Position numbers and translations under genes: made by a program. This document shows, in pieces, positions 46,524 through 55,879 of a stretch of 64,000 nucleotides of DNA; the first letter of the stretch is position 1; each line of letters starts with the position of its first letter. The DNA is from Brevibacillus centrosporus (lineage in GTDB: Bacteria; Bacillota; Bacilli; Brevibacillales; Brevibacillaceae): NCBI RefSeq assembly GCF_003710815.1, contig NZ_RHHP01000016.1, positions 147,760 through 211,759 of the forward strand. The letters are read 5' to 3'. The notes below the pieces were generated by a model, which searched no databases, had not been told where the DNA came from, and saw only the letters and a list, made by a program, of their open reading frames with translations.

Positions 46524-47811
46524 CTTCCATCACTCCCAGACGTTCTCGAATCTTCCGGGACACATCCCCCGGCAATGCCATGACTTTATCTAAAGGAAAG
46601 TACAATTTGTAATCAAACCGACGCTTTCCGCTGATCGCCTGGACAATCTCAGACTTCTGCGAAAGCTCGACAAGCTCTCCTGTCGGCATTTGCAGCATGA
46701 TCGGGATACGCTCTTCTTCTTCACCGGCACGGTAAAAATCATACGGAAGATCGGAGGTGGTGTCTACCTCCAAATAATACATTGGATCAATCCCCGCCTT
46801 TTGGAACTCTTCCTTCAGCTCTGCCAGCAAGCGGAAATCTCTAGGGTTATATTCGACGTATTTGTAGAGATTCCTGTCCAAAAAACGCCCGCATAAATCT
46901 TTCAAAATCGGATCGGCCTCGCCTCTCCACACCTGCATGTAGAAAAGAATAATCGATTCGTCGAGAGCCAAATAATCTTTCAGCTCTACCTTGTCCTGTA
47001 AAAAAGGAAGCAGCATGACAGGCTCCTGCGCAAACGAATATCCCTGTGAAAACAGCATCTTGGCACGCTGGAATATTTTTCGCAGGACGACTTCAGCGCT
47101 GCGCGTCACCGGATGGAAATACACCTGCCAGTACATTTGGTAGCGAGACATGATATAGTCCTCGACGGCGTGCATCCCGCTGAATTTGAAAACAATCCCA
47201 TCCTCTTGCGGACGCATCACTCGCAAAATTCGTTCAATCTCAAAATTGCCGTAATTGACCCCGGTATAGTACGCATCTCGCAGCAGGTAGTCCATCCGGT
47301 CGGCGTCCAATTGGCTGGAAATCAGGCTGACGATGAGCTTGTTATCATAGGTTTTGTTGATGACCTCTGCCAGTTTTTTGGGGAAGTCCTCGTCAAAGCG
47401 GCGCAAGATCTGATTAATCTGTGTATCTCCCAAAAGGATCGCACGGGTCCAATCCTCATGATGATAGCGAAATACCTTTTCAAAGGAATGGGAAAACGGT
47501 CCGTGACCCACATCGTGCAAGAGTCCGGCACACAGGCAAAGCAGCCTCTCTTCATAGGTAAGCTGAATCCGCTCCTTAAACGTATCCAAAATCCTGCGCA
47601 TCAGCTCGTACACGCCAAGGGAATGATTAAACCGGCTGTGCTCTCCGCCGTGAAAGGTAAAATAACTGGTGCCCAGTTGCTTGATCCGGCGCAGCCGCTG
47701 GAATTCTGCAGAATTGATCAAATCCCATATGAACTTGTCCCGCACGTGGACGTATCGGTGCACTGGGTCTTTGAATACCTTTTCTTCATGGAGAAGTTGT
47801 GGCTGTTGCAT
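46516..47811 (-). CDS. HD-domain phosphohydrolase, YwfO-like
   Basis: A 431-residue dNTPase-like protein. Metal ligands are seen in HSRFNHSLGV, LLHDVGHGPFSH (HD pair) and DADRMDYLLRDA. The family resembles YwfO and SAMHD1-type triphosphohydrolases, so dNTP or ppGpp-like nucleotide hydrolysis is plausible; the substrate is not defined here. ATG at 47811 follows AGGGAG. Coupled to the ywgA-like gene by an 8-nt overlap. Confidence 0.88.
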   Translation of the reverse strand: MQQPQLLHEEKVFKDPVHRYVHVRDKFIWDLINSAEFQRLRRIKQLGTSYFTFHGGEHSRFNHSLGVYELMRRILDTFKERIQLTYEERLLCLCAGLLHDVGHGPFSHSFEKVFRYHHEDWTRAILLGDTQINQILRRFDEDFPKKLAEVINKTYDNKLIVSLISSQLDADRMDYLLRDAYYTGVNYGNFEIERILRVMRPQEDGIVFKFSGMHAVEDYIMSRYQMYWQVYFHPVTRSAEVVLRKIFQRAKMLFSQGYSFAQEPVMLLPFLQDKVELKDYLALDESIILFYMQVWRGEADPILKDLCGRFLDRNLYKYVEYNPRDFRLLAELKEEFQKAGIDPMYYLEVDTTSDLPYDFYRAGEEEERIPIMLQMPTGELVELSQKSEIVQAISGKRRFDYKLYFPLDKVMALPGDVSRKIRERLGVMEDA

Positions 47812-47910
47812 CCTGGACACTCCCTTCCTGTTTCTCTCGTAGTTGCCCCTATCATATCACAGCCCTTTCCTGGGAGAAAACGCTGCGTGCCTATTTTACT
47901 CGGTTATTCG

Positions 47911-47950
47911 GACAAAAAGGAAGAAGCACTCGAGCGAGCACTTCTTCCAT
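47911..47950 (-). terminator. Terminator after the RND permease gene
   Basis: Minus-strand 13-bp stem GGAAGAAGTGCTC/GAGTGCTTCTTCC (two wobbles) followed by TTTTTG, about 20 nt after the stop. Confidence 0.85.
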
Positions 47951-47969
47951 CCTTCCAGCTTACCAAAAC

Positions 47970-50900
47970 TTAATTCATTTCCGCCTCAGGCCCATACAAA
48001 TCAGGGCGTTTGGCTGCTTTTTTTGCCAGCTTTTTCATTTTACGCTGGGTCAAAACGGTGTAAAACGAAGGAACGACAATCAGTGTCAGCATCGTCGAGA
48101 ACAGCAAGCCCGAAATAATCGTCACAGCCAGGGGCTTGAACAGGACATCGCCTGAGATCGCTAGTGGCATCAAGCCTGCTACAGCTGTCATCGACGTTAA
48201 CAGAATCGGACGCAGACGCGCCTCTCCTGCATGAATAACAGCCTGCTTCAGCTCTACTCCTGCGTGTCTTGCCTCTTCGATGAATTCGATAAACACGATC
48301 CCGTTTCGCACAACAATCCCGGAGAGAGAAATCACGCCCATCATCGTCATGAATCCGAGTGGGGTCTGGGTAATAAACAGCCCGATCAAGCTGCCCGCCA
48401 CCGCAAGATATACCGTACTCATGACCAGCACCGGGATGGTGAGTGAGTAAAACTGCATGGCAATCAGAATCAAAATCAGGAAGACGACGAGAATGGACAG
48501 TTTGCCCATATCGATAAAGATGTCCGTCTGCTCTGATGTCTCTCCGCCTACTTCAAAGCGGTAGCCTTCTGGCCATGAAATTCCATTCAGCTTTGGCGCA
48601 AGCTCCGTCATCACATCGGTTGCCGTGCGATCCTTCAAGTCGCTGGAAATCGTCACAGCGCGGGACAAATCACGATGCGGGATCGCCTGCGTGCTAAATG
48701 TCGGTTTGACCTCTGCCAGCTGGGAAAGCGGGATCTGCTCTCCTCTCACATTGGCAATACTGAGCCGTTGGAACAGAAGCGCCGGCTCTTCCTGATCTTT
48801 TTGCAGGAACAGCTTGATATCGATCAGGTCTGTGCCGGAATCAAATTCACTGACCGTTATCCCCTCGCTGACAAGGCGCAGCGTTTGGGACAGATCTGTG
48901 TAGTTGACCAGCTTTTGCTCCATCAGCTCTTTGTTGACTACGAACTCGAGGGTATAGCGCTCGACGCCAAAGTTATCCTGCACATCGTAGGTTCCCTGTG
49001 CATTCGCTACGACATCTTTCACCTGGGCGGAAAGAGAGCGCAGCGTTTCGATGTCTTCTCCATAAATCCGAATCACAACAGGCTTCCCAACTGGCGGCCC
49101 TGCCTCCAGCTGCGTCGGCAATATCGTCGCTTCCGGGTACAGCTTCTTAAACTCCTCGGTCCAAGGCTCAATCATGTCTTCGATTTTTACCTTTTTTTCA
49201 TCAAAACGGACCACCAGCTGCCCTACCGTTATCCCGCTTCCTGCTGCCGTGTCCCCTCCGAACATTTTCGGCGCGCTGCCACCTGCATACGAAGCAACAG
49301 ATTCGATCGCGGGCTGCTTGCTGATCCAATCGGAAACACCTCGAACAACCCGATCTGTTTCATAAATACTGCTTCCTACTGGTACCCGAATATTGACCAG
49401 AAACTCAGGGCGGTCGTCATTCGGAAACAGCTGCACGGGCGTCAGTGGAATCAATCCGTAGGCTGCGGTCCCGATTAAAACGCCAATCATTCCCGCCATC
49501 AGCGGTCGACGCAAAATTTTAGGCATCAGCTTATTGGCGTACCACTTCGTCAGCTGGTTCAACTGCTTGCCGAGCAGACCTGCCGGCTTCCGATAGCCCT
49601 CTGCACTCGTTTTCCTCCGCTGCTCATACCATTGACGGAATATCGGAATAATCGTGAGCGACATAATCATAGATGCCAGCATGGTCAAAGAAATGATAGC
49701 TGGTACTGGGCGAATGAACTGCCCGGCATTCCCACTTAAAAACATGAGCGGTGCAAAGGAAGCGATCGTAGCAAGCGTAGCGGTAACAATGGAAATCGAA
49801 ACTTCATTCGCACCATTGACTGCAGCTCTCAGTGGCTTCTCGCCCAAGACGGACAAGCGGCGTTCGATATTGTCGTTGACTACCACAGCATCGTCTACCA
49901 GAATCCCCAGTACGATAATCAAAGAGACGATCGAAATCATATTGAGGGAAATCCCCAAGGATGGCAGGAACAACAAGCCCACTGCCAACGAGATCGGGAT
50001 GGCCAATGCCACAACAAAAGAGGTAATCAAGTTCAAACCAAGTGTACATACGAGCAAAACGGCGATAATCGCAATCCACATTTCCCGGGTAAGATCGGAG
50101 AAAAGCTCATCGACCCTCTCGTTTTGACTGTAGATGGAATGCGTCTGCGCCCATACAGGAAGCGACTTTTCGAGCGTCACCATCATTTCGTCCACACGCT
50201 TCTGCAAGGAGGGAACATCACTTCCCGTCTCCGCATTGACACTGACCGACAGCGAAGGCTTGCCATTGTAATAAGACATCGACTTGATGCTCTCCGTCGT
50301 CATTTTTACTGTGCCGATATCCTTCATATAAATGGGATAGCCCTCTGAAGTGCGGCTGATGATCACTTGATTGAGTTCATCCACATTTTCTGTTTCCGCC
50401 AGCTTCAGCTGGTAGGTGCGCTTGTCAGTCGTGAGGTCGCCCAATGGAATTTTCTCATTTTCCTTTTTGACCGCCATCATCACCTGAGCCCATGTAAGTC
50501 CGTACTGGCTCAGCTTTTGCGTATCGACCTCGATGTGCACCTCTTGTTCTGGCAAGCCCTCGACAGTCACATCGGCAACATTCGGGATCGTACGCAGCTG
50601 TTCTTTCCACGATTTCATCATGTCGCGCAAGCTGTAGAGCTGCTCCGTCGTGTCCGCCGTTACCGCAAGAGTCTGAACAAAGGTTCGGTTTAAATCGTCA
50701 TTAATAATGGGCTGCTTCGCGTCCGCAGGCAAATCTGCTTCGGAATCCTTTACCTTTTTCCGCAGCTCATCCCATTTTTGCTTCGGGTCCACACCGCTTT
50801 TCGTCTCCACAATGATCGAGGATACGCCTAAGCTCGATGTTGAAGATATATAGTTAAGCCCTTGCAGCTCGTTGATTTTTTCTTCCAGCTTTTTCGTAAC

Positions 50901-51080
50901 GGTCTGCTCTACTTTTTCTGGAGAAGCTCCCGGGTAGATCGTCGTGACGGTCGCCATGTTGATGATAATGTCCGGCGACTCCTGCTTCGGCAGCTGAAAG
51001 AAGCTGAGAAAGCCGACAAGCACGATCATTACGAAAAACAAAAGCGTAATTTTGCGCTTGCGTACGATGTACTCGATCAC
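47970..51080 (-). CDS. RND efflux permease, SwrC/AcrB-like
   Basis: Proton-driven multidrug or surfactin-type exporter in the cytoplasmic membrane. 1036 residues with the twelve-helix RND arrangement and two large extracellular loops. Key features are the TM4 aspartates in GILVDDAVVVNDNIERR and the MMGVISLSGIVVRNGIVFIEF segment. Start codon GTG at 51080 overlaps the stop of the adaptor gene (GTGA) and has GGAGGT upstream. B. subtilis SwrC (YerP) is the closest analogue recalled. Operon: tetR, adaptor, permease. Confidence 0.93.
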   Translation of the reverse strand: MIEYIVRKRKITLLFFVMIVLVGFLSFFQLPKQESPDIIINMATVTTIYPGASPEKVEQTVTKKLEEKINELQGLNYISSTSSLGVSSIIVETKSGVDPKQKWDELRKKVKDSEADLPADAKQPIINDDLNRTFVQTLAVTADTTEQLYSLRDMMKSWKEQLRTIPNVADVTVEGLPEQEVHIEVDTQKLSQYGLTWAQVMMAVKKENEKIPLGDLTTDKRTYQLKLAETENVDELNQVIISRTSEGYPIYMKDIGTVKMTTESIKSMSYYNGKPSLSVSVNAETGSDVPSLQKRVDEMMVTLEKSLPVWAQTHSIYSQNERVDELFSDLTREMWIAIIAVLLVCTLGLNLITSFVVALAIPISLAVGLLFLPSLGISLNMISIVSLIIVLGILVDDAVVVNDNIERRLSVLGEKPLRAAVNGANEVSISIVTATLATIASFAPLMFLSGNAGQFIRPVPAIISLTMLASMIMSLTIIPIFRQWYEQRRKTSAEGYRKPAGLLGKQLNQLTKWYANKLMPKILRRPLMAGMIGVLIGTAAYGLIPLTPVQLFPNDDRPEFLVNIRVPVGSSIYETDRVVRGVSDWISKQPAIESVASYAGGSAPKMFGGDTAAGSGITVGQLVVRFDEKKVKIEDMIEPWTEEFKKLYPEATILPTQLEAGPPVGKPVVIRIYGEDIETLRSLSAQVKDVVANAQGTYDVQDNFGVERYTLEFVVNKELMEQKLVNYTDLSQTLRLVSEGITVSEFDSGTDLIDIKLFLQKDQEEPALLFQRLSIANVRGEQIPLSQLAEVKPTFSTQAIPHRDLSRAVTISSDLKDRTATDVMTELAPKLNGISWPEGYRFEVGGETSEQTDIFIDMGKLSILVVFLILILIAMQFYSLTIPVLVMSTVYLAVAGSLIGLFITQTPLGFMTMMGVISLSGIVVRNGIVFIEFIEEARHAGVELKQAVIHAGEARLRPILLTSMTAVAGLMPLAISGDVLFKPLAVTIISGLLFSTMLTLIVVPSFYTVLTQRKMKKLAKKAAKRPDLYGPEAEMN

Positions 51081-52309
51081 GGTTTTGTACCTCCAGCAGC
51101 TTCGATCGGATCTTGGTCAAACAAGCGATCCACACCTTTGACGATCAGCTCATCTCCTACTCTCAGACCACTGCGAATCTCCAGGCGATCATCGGTCAGC
51201 TGACCTATGGTTACGGCTGTTTTGACCGCTTTTCCACCTACATTTACGAAGACATGTGCATCGTTTTGCCCTCTGCTCAGGACAGCTTCGACCGGAACGT
51301 AAATTCCTTCCTGCCCCTTCATCGTCTTGGTCGCCTTTACTACCTGCCCGGCAAACCAATCGTGCTGCGGGTTGGCCAGTTGAACCTCGACGCCGATGGT
51401 TCCTGTACTCTGGTTCGTTGCAGGGAAAATTTTAGTCACCTTCGCATCGCGCTTTTGTCCATACAGATCAAGGGACAGTGTCTCCCCTACCTTCCACGAG
51501 GAAATCTCCCGGTCAGGCACAGGCAGTACGACTTTCAGCGTGTCGATGTTTCCCACCTGATAGACAGGAGTCCCTGGGCTGACCAGCGTTCCTGTGGAAG
51601 ATAGCTTCGCCAGGATCGTCCCGCTGATCGGAGCCCGCAGCTGTGCTTTTGCCAGGGTAGATGCCGCTACTTCTTTGGCAACTACGGCTTGATTGTACGT
51701 CGCTTTGGACAGCTCCTTATCCTCCGCTCGCGCCCCTTGAGTTACAAGTGAGTACGACTGCTGTGCATTTTGCAGATCTTTTTCTGCCAGCGTCAGGGCG
51801 TTCTGTGCGTTTTCGAATTCGCTTTTGGAAATGGCCTTTTCCTGATAAAGCTGTTCGATCCGTTTAAAATCGTCCTGCATCTTTTGGTAGCCGGTCTTTG
51901 CCTTTTCGACGAGCAAACGTGCCTGAACAACTTCTTGCTCACGTGCCCCGTTGTTCACTTTGCTCAAACTGGCCGCTGACTGCTGCAGGGCGGCATTGGA
52001 GGACGCTACCTGCAGGGAGTAATCCTGCGAATTGACACGTGCCAGAACGTCGCCAGCTTTTACGTTGTCTCCTTCATTCCGGTTCAGCTCGATAACGCGT
52101 CCCCCTACCTCAAAGGAGACCACTGCCTCCTCCAGCGGCAGCAATGTGCCGGAGGTTTCCGACACAAAATTGGCTCGCTCCTGCTTTACCCGTTCCAACA
52201 CGACTTGCTTTACTTCTTTTACCGGCGCTGCTGCCTGCTCTTGCTCACTGCAGGCTGATGTGGCCAATATACTGATTACTATTGCAGAAACAAGCCATCT
52301 CTTTTTCAT
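51077..52309 (-). CDS. RND periplasmic-adaptor-type lipoprotein
   Basis: Membrane fusion protein, 410 residues. Start MKKRWLVSAIVIS at 52309 with GGAGGA; lipobox LATSAC gives lipidation at Cys19. The barrel-sandwich (lipoyl) halves are near 55-90 (EEAVVSFEVGGRVIEL) and 215-245. Between them is a long coiled-coil hairpin of about 100 residues (alanine/glutamine-rich heptads). Beta-barrel and membrane-proximal domains follow. In this Gram-positive cell it should connect the permease to the wall side. Stop and start of the permease overlap by 4 nt. Confidence 0.9.
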   Translation of the reverse strand: MKKRWLVSAIVISILATSACSEQEQAAAPVKEVKQVVLERVKQERANFVSETSGTLLPLEEAVVSFEVGGRVIELNRNEGDNVKAGDVLARVNSQDYSLQVASSNAALQQSAASLSKVNNGAREQEVVQARLLVEKAKTGYQKMQDDFKRIEQLYQEKAISKSEFENAQNALTLAEKDLQNAQQSYSLVTQGARAEDKELSKATYNQAVVAKEVAASTLAKAQLRAPISGTILAKLSSTGTLVSPGTPVYQVGNIDTLKVVLPVPDREISSWKVGETLSLDLYGQKRDAKVTKIFPATNQSTGTIGVEVQLANPQHDWFAGQVVKATKTMKGQEGIYVPVEAVLSRGQNDAHVFVNVGGKAVKTAVTIGQLTDDRLEIRSGLRVGDELIVKGVDRLFDQDPIEAAGGTKP

Positions 52310-52340
52310 GACATCCTCCGCTCCTATGTAGCTAACTTGG

Positions 52341-52967
52341 TTAGTTCTGTTTATCCGTAATCCCATTGATCAAAATGTCACATGCGTTCTCGACCAGCTG
52401 CTCTTCATCCAGATCGAGTGCAAGATTGATGCGATGCTTTGCCATAAAGGCGTAGAAAAAGGTCGAGACAAACATGAGCGCTGCCGTAAAGGAATCCTTC
52501 TTCGGCAAATGTCCCTGGTCCTGAAACTGCTGGAGCTTGCTGCACAGCACTTCGACGGCTGTTACGGGAACGCTGCTGAACAGCTTGATGACCTCTGGGT
52601 GATTATCCGCCTCGATCATGCAGATCATGAGGATTTCCTTGCGCTCGACCAGCATGCCGTAATAGCCATGCGCATATCTTCTGAGCATCTCGCGGAGCTC
52701 GGAATACTCCCCGTGCAGATGGTTCTCCAGCTGCTGACGAATATTCAAAATCCCTTTTAAAAGCTCCTCGAGGATCGTTTCCTTGTTTTTGAAGTGCCGA
52801 AAGATCGTTACCTCGTTGACTCCTGCGAGCTCGGATATTTTGCGCGTCGTCGCACCCTTGTACCCCTTTTTCGCCATAAGCTGGCTGGCTGCTGCCAAAA
52901 TGCGCTCGCGGGTCTCCTGCTCTTCGCCTTTCCCTCCCTGTGGCGGTTCTATATGCGGTTGATCCAT
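52341..52967 (-). CDS. TetR-family repressor of the RND operon
   Basis: A 208-residue regulator, start MDQPHIEPPQGGKGEEQETRE with GGGAGG. Helix-turn-helix at about 25-65 (AASQLMAKKGYKGATTRKISELAGVNEVTIFRHFKNKET). C-terminal helical ligand pocket. It lies 31 nt upstream of the adaptor gene. The promoter at 53024-53052 carries a partial palindrome over its -35 box, suited to autorepression, with drugs or lipopeptides as probable inducers by analogy with other RND regulators. Confidence 0.88.
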   Translation of the reverse strand: MDQPHIEPPQGGKGEEQETRERILAAASQLMAKKGYKGATTRKISELAGVNEVTIFRHFKNKETILEELLKGILNIRQQLENHLHGEYSELREMLRRYAHGYYGMLVERKEILMICMIEADNHPEVIKLFSSVPVTAVEVLCSKLQQFQDQGHLPKKDSFTAALMFVSTFFYAFMAKHRINLALDLDEEQLVENACDILINGITDKQN

Positions 52968-53023
52968 CTCGATCCTCCCTATCTATGCAAGTACTCACTA
53001 ACATTTCAAATTTTACCAACGCC

Positions 53024-53060
53024 ATTATATCCCGCAAGCAAATGCATGTAAATACTTGCA
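53024..53060 (-). promoter_or_regulatory. Promoter and operator of the tetR-RND operon
   Basis: Minus strand TTTACA (53052-53047), 17-bp spacer, TATAAT (53029-53024). TGCAAGTATTTACATGCA (53060-53043) is a near-palindrome covering the -35 box. A half-site GTACTTGCAT recurs at about 52984-52993 near the start codon. Confidence 0.72.
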
Positions 53061-53112
53061 TGCGCTTTCACCAAAATTTCACAAAGTCTTCCATTTCGCA
53101 GCCGTTTGTTCC

Positions 53113-53140
53113 TAGAGAAAAAGCCTGAATATCTCAGGCT
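53113..53140 (-). terminator. Terminator after the bactofilin-like gene
   Basis: Stem AGCCTGA/TCAGGCT with a 5-nt loop and TTTTTC on the minus strand. The upstream arm overlaps the stop codon region. Confidence 0.75.
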
Positions 53141-53868
53141 TCTCCACGCTTTGTATGCTCTTTTACACGGGAGCTGCTGTCCTGACGGAACTCTCCGCTG
53201 TATTCCACCAGATCAATCTCGCAGCCAGGGCCGATCTCGATGTTAGTTCCGCGCACAATCTTGGCCCGTGTATACTCCAAGTAAATCTCGTCACCCTCCA
53301 CTGTATCGACAGACAGCGTGTTGTTGAAGAATTGCTTCATCAGCTTGTTTAACGTGCTGATCCCAGCCTTGCGCACCTCGATATGCTCTCCTCCAATCTC
53401 CCTCGCTTCACTACTGCCGTGCAAATGGATGGAGACGTGTCCTGCATTCAACAAACCTCCGATCGTAAATGCTCCTTTTGCTTTGAACACCTCAGCCTCA
53501 CAGTCACCTGTAGCCTTTAAAAAGCCGTTGAGCAAAATCTCCTCGCCAGATACACTGCCATGCACTTTCACACTGCCATCCACACGTAGCTGGGTGAATG
53601 TCATGTCGCCGTTTACGTCCAGCTGTCCGTAAACCTCCATATTTTCGAAATGAGCAGCCCCGCAAATATTGGCGTTGCCCTCGATTTTTCCGCGGCTCGC
53701 ATGCACATCCCCATCTACATTCACGTGACCTGCACAATGCAGATCCAGACACTCGACATTCCCTTTGATCTTGCCAAAGCCATGTACAGCAACTTCTCCA
53801 TACACGCCACCAGCTGCATTTACCGTTCCGTGAATCACCAAGTCTGGTCGATTATCCTGATTCATCAT
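53134..53868 (-). CDS. Bactofilin-like polymer-forming protein (YhbE/YhbF-like)
   Basis: A 244-residue protein built mainly of short beta repeats (VIHGTVNAAGGVYGEVAVHGFGKIKGNVECL and many similar turns of about 11-19 residues), consistent with a right-handed beta helix that self-assembles like bactofilins. ATG ATG start at 53868/53865 after AGGAGG. Pairing with a YhbD-like regulator gene 13 nt upstream matches the B. subtilis yhbD-yhbE-yhbF type arrangement, needed there for normal flagellar hook assembly as recalled. Role here is inferred. Confidence 0.82.
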   Translation of the reverse strand: MMNQDNRPDLVIHGTVNAAGGVYGEVAVHGFGKIKGNVECLDLHCAGHVNVDGDVHASRGKIEGNANICGAAHFENMEVYGQLDVNGDMTFTQLRVDGSVKVHGSVSGEEILLNGFLKATGDCEAEVFKAKGAFTIGGLLNAGHVSIHLHGSSEAREIGGEHIEVRKAGISTLNKLMKQFFNNTLSVDTVEGDEIYLEYTRAKIVRGTNIEIGPGCEIDLVEYSGEFRQDSSSRVKEHTKRGEA

Positions 53869-53881
53869 GACCTACCTCCTT

Positions 53882-54508
53882 CTAATATTTCAGCTTCGTT
53901 TTCAGCTCTTCCAAACAACTGGACACATTCAATCTGCTGACAACTTTCACGCTCTGATCGAAATACAGCTCAGACGCATTCGAAGCCAAGGCAAACGCAG
54001 AAATCCCCATTTTCCGGATAAAGATCAGCTCGCACGGCTTGCCCTGAAATTTTGGGTAATGGCTCTCCAGAACTTGCAGCAAGCCTTTTCCTTCCTCCAA
54101 GCTCATCTCTCCCATCACGAGCAGGCGCTCCACGATGTACGCATACAGAAAGTGCTGAAACGGATACGACTCTGCACTCCCGAAATGCTGCGTAAATAAA
54201 TCCACGGTTGCTTTTGAAACAATGTTCTGTGCGATAAGTTCCTCTGGCTTGAGCATCGATCCGGTGAGGTTGGGGGAAAACATGTCTGCCAGCTCATCCA
54301 AGGAAAGGTCATCCTTCATGTGAATGATCTTGTCGATCCTGGCCATGATCTTTTCCTTTGGAAAAAACGTCTCCTGCCCCGTAAAGGTAGAGCGGCGAAT
54401 AAACCAGTCCTCAGGGATCAGATTCTTTCTTTTCCACCTGTACAGCTGACCGTACGAAATACCGGTAAGCTCCAATAGCTCCTTTTTCGAGATATAGTCA
54501 CGATCCAT
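53882..54508 (-). CDS. YhbD/DUF4004 family MerR-like protein
   Basis: A 208-residue protein, start MDRDYISKKELLELTGISYG with GGAGGT. The first about 70 residues form a MerR-type winged helix (LLELTGISYGQLYRWKRKNLIPEDWFIRR). The remainder is helical, with no metal ligands noted. It probably regulates its own promoter, where a palindrome lies (54531-54548), and the bactofilin-like gene downstream. Confidence 0.82.
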   Translation of the reverse strand: MDRDYISKKELLELTGISYGQLYRWKRKNLIPEDWFIRRSTFTGQETFFPKEKIMARIDKIIHMKDDLSLDELADMFSPNLTGSMLKPEELIAQNIVSKATVDLFTQHFGSAESYPFQHFLYAYIVERLLVMGEMSLEEGKGLLQVLESHYPKFQGKPCELIFIRKMGISAFALASNASELYFDQSVKVVSRLNVSSCLEELKTKLKY

Positions 54509-54530
54509 GTAAAGCACCTCCAAAAACAAT

Positions 54531-54548
54531 GTAACATAACACTGTTAC
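54531..54548. promoter_or_regulatory. Palindrome in the yhbD promoter region
   Basis: GTAACATAACACTGTTAC has matching 6-bp ends. It lies between TTGGTT/TTGATT and TATGTT/TACATT boxes on the minus strand, the usual place for a MerR-type operator. Confidence 0.5.
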
Positions 54549-54555
54549 GTTAATC

Positions 54556-54595
54556 AACCAAAAAAAAGAGACTGCGCTCGAATCGCTGTCTCTCA
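54556..54595 (-). terminator. Terminator after the RluA-family gene
   Basis: Minus-strand stem AGAGACAGCG/CGCAGTCTCT (one bulge, A-rich loop) with eight T. Confidence 0.8.
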
Positions 54596-54604
54596 TCCCT
54601 CGTT

Positions 54605-55585
54605 CTATTCAAATTCTGCTCGGATCAAGCGCTTCATATCCACTGGCAGCGGTGCTACGCAATGGACTTTCTCGCTTGTTAACGGGTGCTGGAAGCTCAA
54701 CGACGATGCATGCAGAGCCTGTCTGCGTAACAATCCTCTCGCTCCTCCGTACATCGCATCTCCAGCCAGCGGATGACCGATATGCTCGAAATGAACGCGG
54801 ATTTGATGAGTGCGCCCCGTTTCCAGCCAGACACGCGCCATTGTCATGTAAGAAGAACGACGGATCACCTCATAATGAGTAATCGCCTCGTCTCCACCTG
54901 CTGCCACTCTCCGTTTCGTCGGGTGCTTCGGATCTCGACCGATCGGTGCCTCAATCGTGCCTCGCTCATCTGACAGAACGCCGCTTACGACCGCTACATA
55001 CTCCCGATGAATGCCGCCCTCTCGCAATAGACGATCCGCCAGCTGATGACCGTAGCTGCTTTTGGCAAGCAGGATCGCGCCTGACGTGTCTTTATCCAAG
55101 CGGTGAACCGAGTGGACATTCGCACTCTCTCCTCTGGCTGCAAATAGCTCAGCCAACGCGTCGACGAGCGTCCCCTCCTGCTCCTGTTTGACCGGATGCA
55201 CGGTCATCCCCGCCGGCTTGTTGGCTATGAGCAAGTGATCGTCCTCATACAACAGCTCAATTGGCAATGCCACAGAGGGCAGCGCATCCTTGTTTTCCCG
55301 GAGAGTAGAGCGTGCTGTCCGAGTCTGGCTGGAAGCTTCGGGCTGTCCTTGTGTTTCCTGCGTTTTTTCCGGCTGCCGATCCACGACTCGGATCGCGACT
55401 TGATCCCCTGCTTTTACCAGTCGCTGTAAAAACGGCTGCTTGCGATTAAGCTGGATCCCTTTGCTTCTCGTCAGCCGCTGCATCATCCGCCCTGACACGT
55501 TCAGCTTTTGCCGAACGATCTGCTCTACATTCATTCCCGCGTCTTCATCCGTGACGGTGTATTCAATCCAGTCTTTGCGGCTCAC
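54605..55585 (-). CDS. RluA-family pseudouridine synthase
   Basis: Converts uridine to pseudouridine in rRNA or tRNA. The 326 residues start with GTG at 55585 (VSRKDWIEYTVTDED) after AGAGGGA; longer frames lack a site. An S4-like N-terminal region (MNVEQIVRQKLNVSGRMMQRLTRSKGIQLN) precedes the catalytic HRLDKDTSG with the conserved Asp, the YVAVVSG strand and TGRTHQIRVHF. The linker of about 30 residues rich in Gln and Thr (QPEKTQETQGQPEASSQT) is unusual. RluD-type; exact target unknown. Confidence 0.9.
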   Translation of the reverse strand: MSRKDWIEYTVTDEDAGMNVEQIVRQKLNVSGRMMQRLTRSKGIQLNRKQPFLQRLVKAGDQVAIRVVDRQPEKTQETQGQPEASSQTRTARSTLRENKDALPSVALPIELLYEDDHLLIANKPAGMTVHPVKQEQEGTLVDALAELFAARGESANVHSVHRLDKDTSGAILLAKSSYGHQLADRLLREGGIHREYVAVVSGVLSDERGTIEAPIGRDPKHPTKRRVAAGGDEAITHYEVIRRSSYMTMARVWLETGRTHQIRVHFEHIGHPLAGDAMYGGARGLLRRQALHASSLSFQHPLTSEKVHCVAPLPVDMKRLIRAEFE

Positions 55586-55664
55586 TTCAAATCCCTCTGT
55601 TCCTGCTTTTTTTCCTATTGTAGCAAAAATGGCAGCTGGACATGCCTTTTTCTCACCCTGAGCC

Positions 55665-55835
55665 TTATCGATAGATTTGTATGTCATGCAGCACCTGCTG
55701 AAAGTCGGCTACCGCTTTTCGTTGTCCCATCTCCAGCATTTGGGTCACATACCCTTCGTCAGCTAAAAATTCGCACCCGAGCAAACGACCCGCAAAAAAG
55801 GTGTGCAAGCATTTTTTCCAACCCAATCGAATCAT
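55665..55835 (-). CDS. Candidate 56-residue protein with its own promoter
   Basis: Open frame from ATG at 55835 to TAA at 55665 with GTGGGGGAAT upstream at good spacing. It reads MIRLGWKKCLHTFFAGRLL, then about 37 mainly polar and amphipathic residues ending HDIQIYR. A promoter TTTACA-18-TATACT lies 45-75 nt upstream, and the RluA gene follows by 79 nt, so the two may be co-transcribed. No family recognised. Ribosome site, promoter and plausible composition favour a real gene, but homology was not tested. Confidence 0.5.
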   Translation of the reverse strand: MIRLGWKKCLHTFFAGRLLGCEFLADEGYVTQMLEMGQRKAVADFQQVLHDIQIYR

Positions 55836-55879
55836 AGCTCATTCCCCCACTTCAACTTATTAAACTAATTTGTATAATA

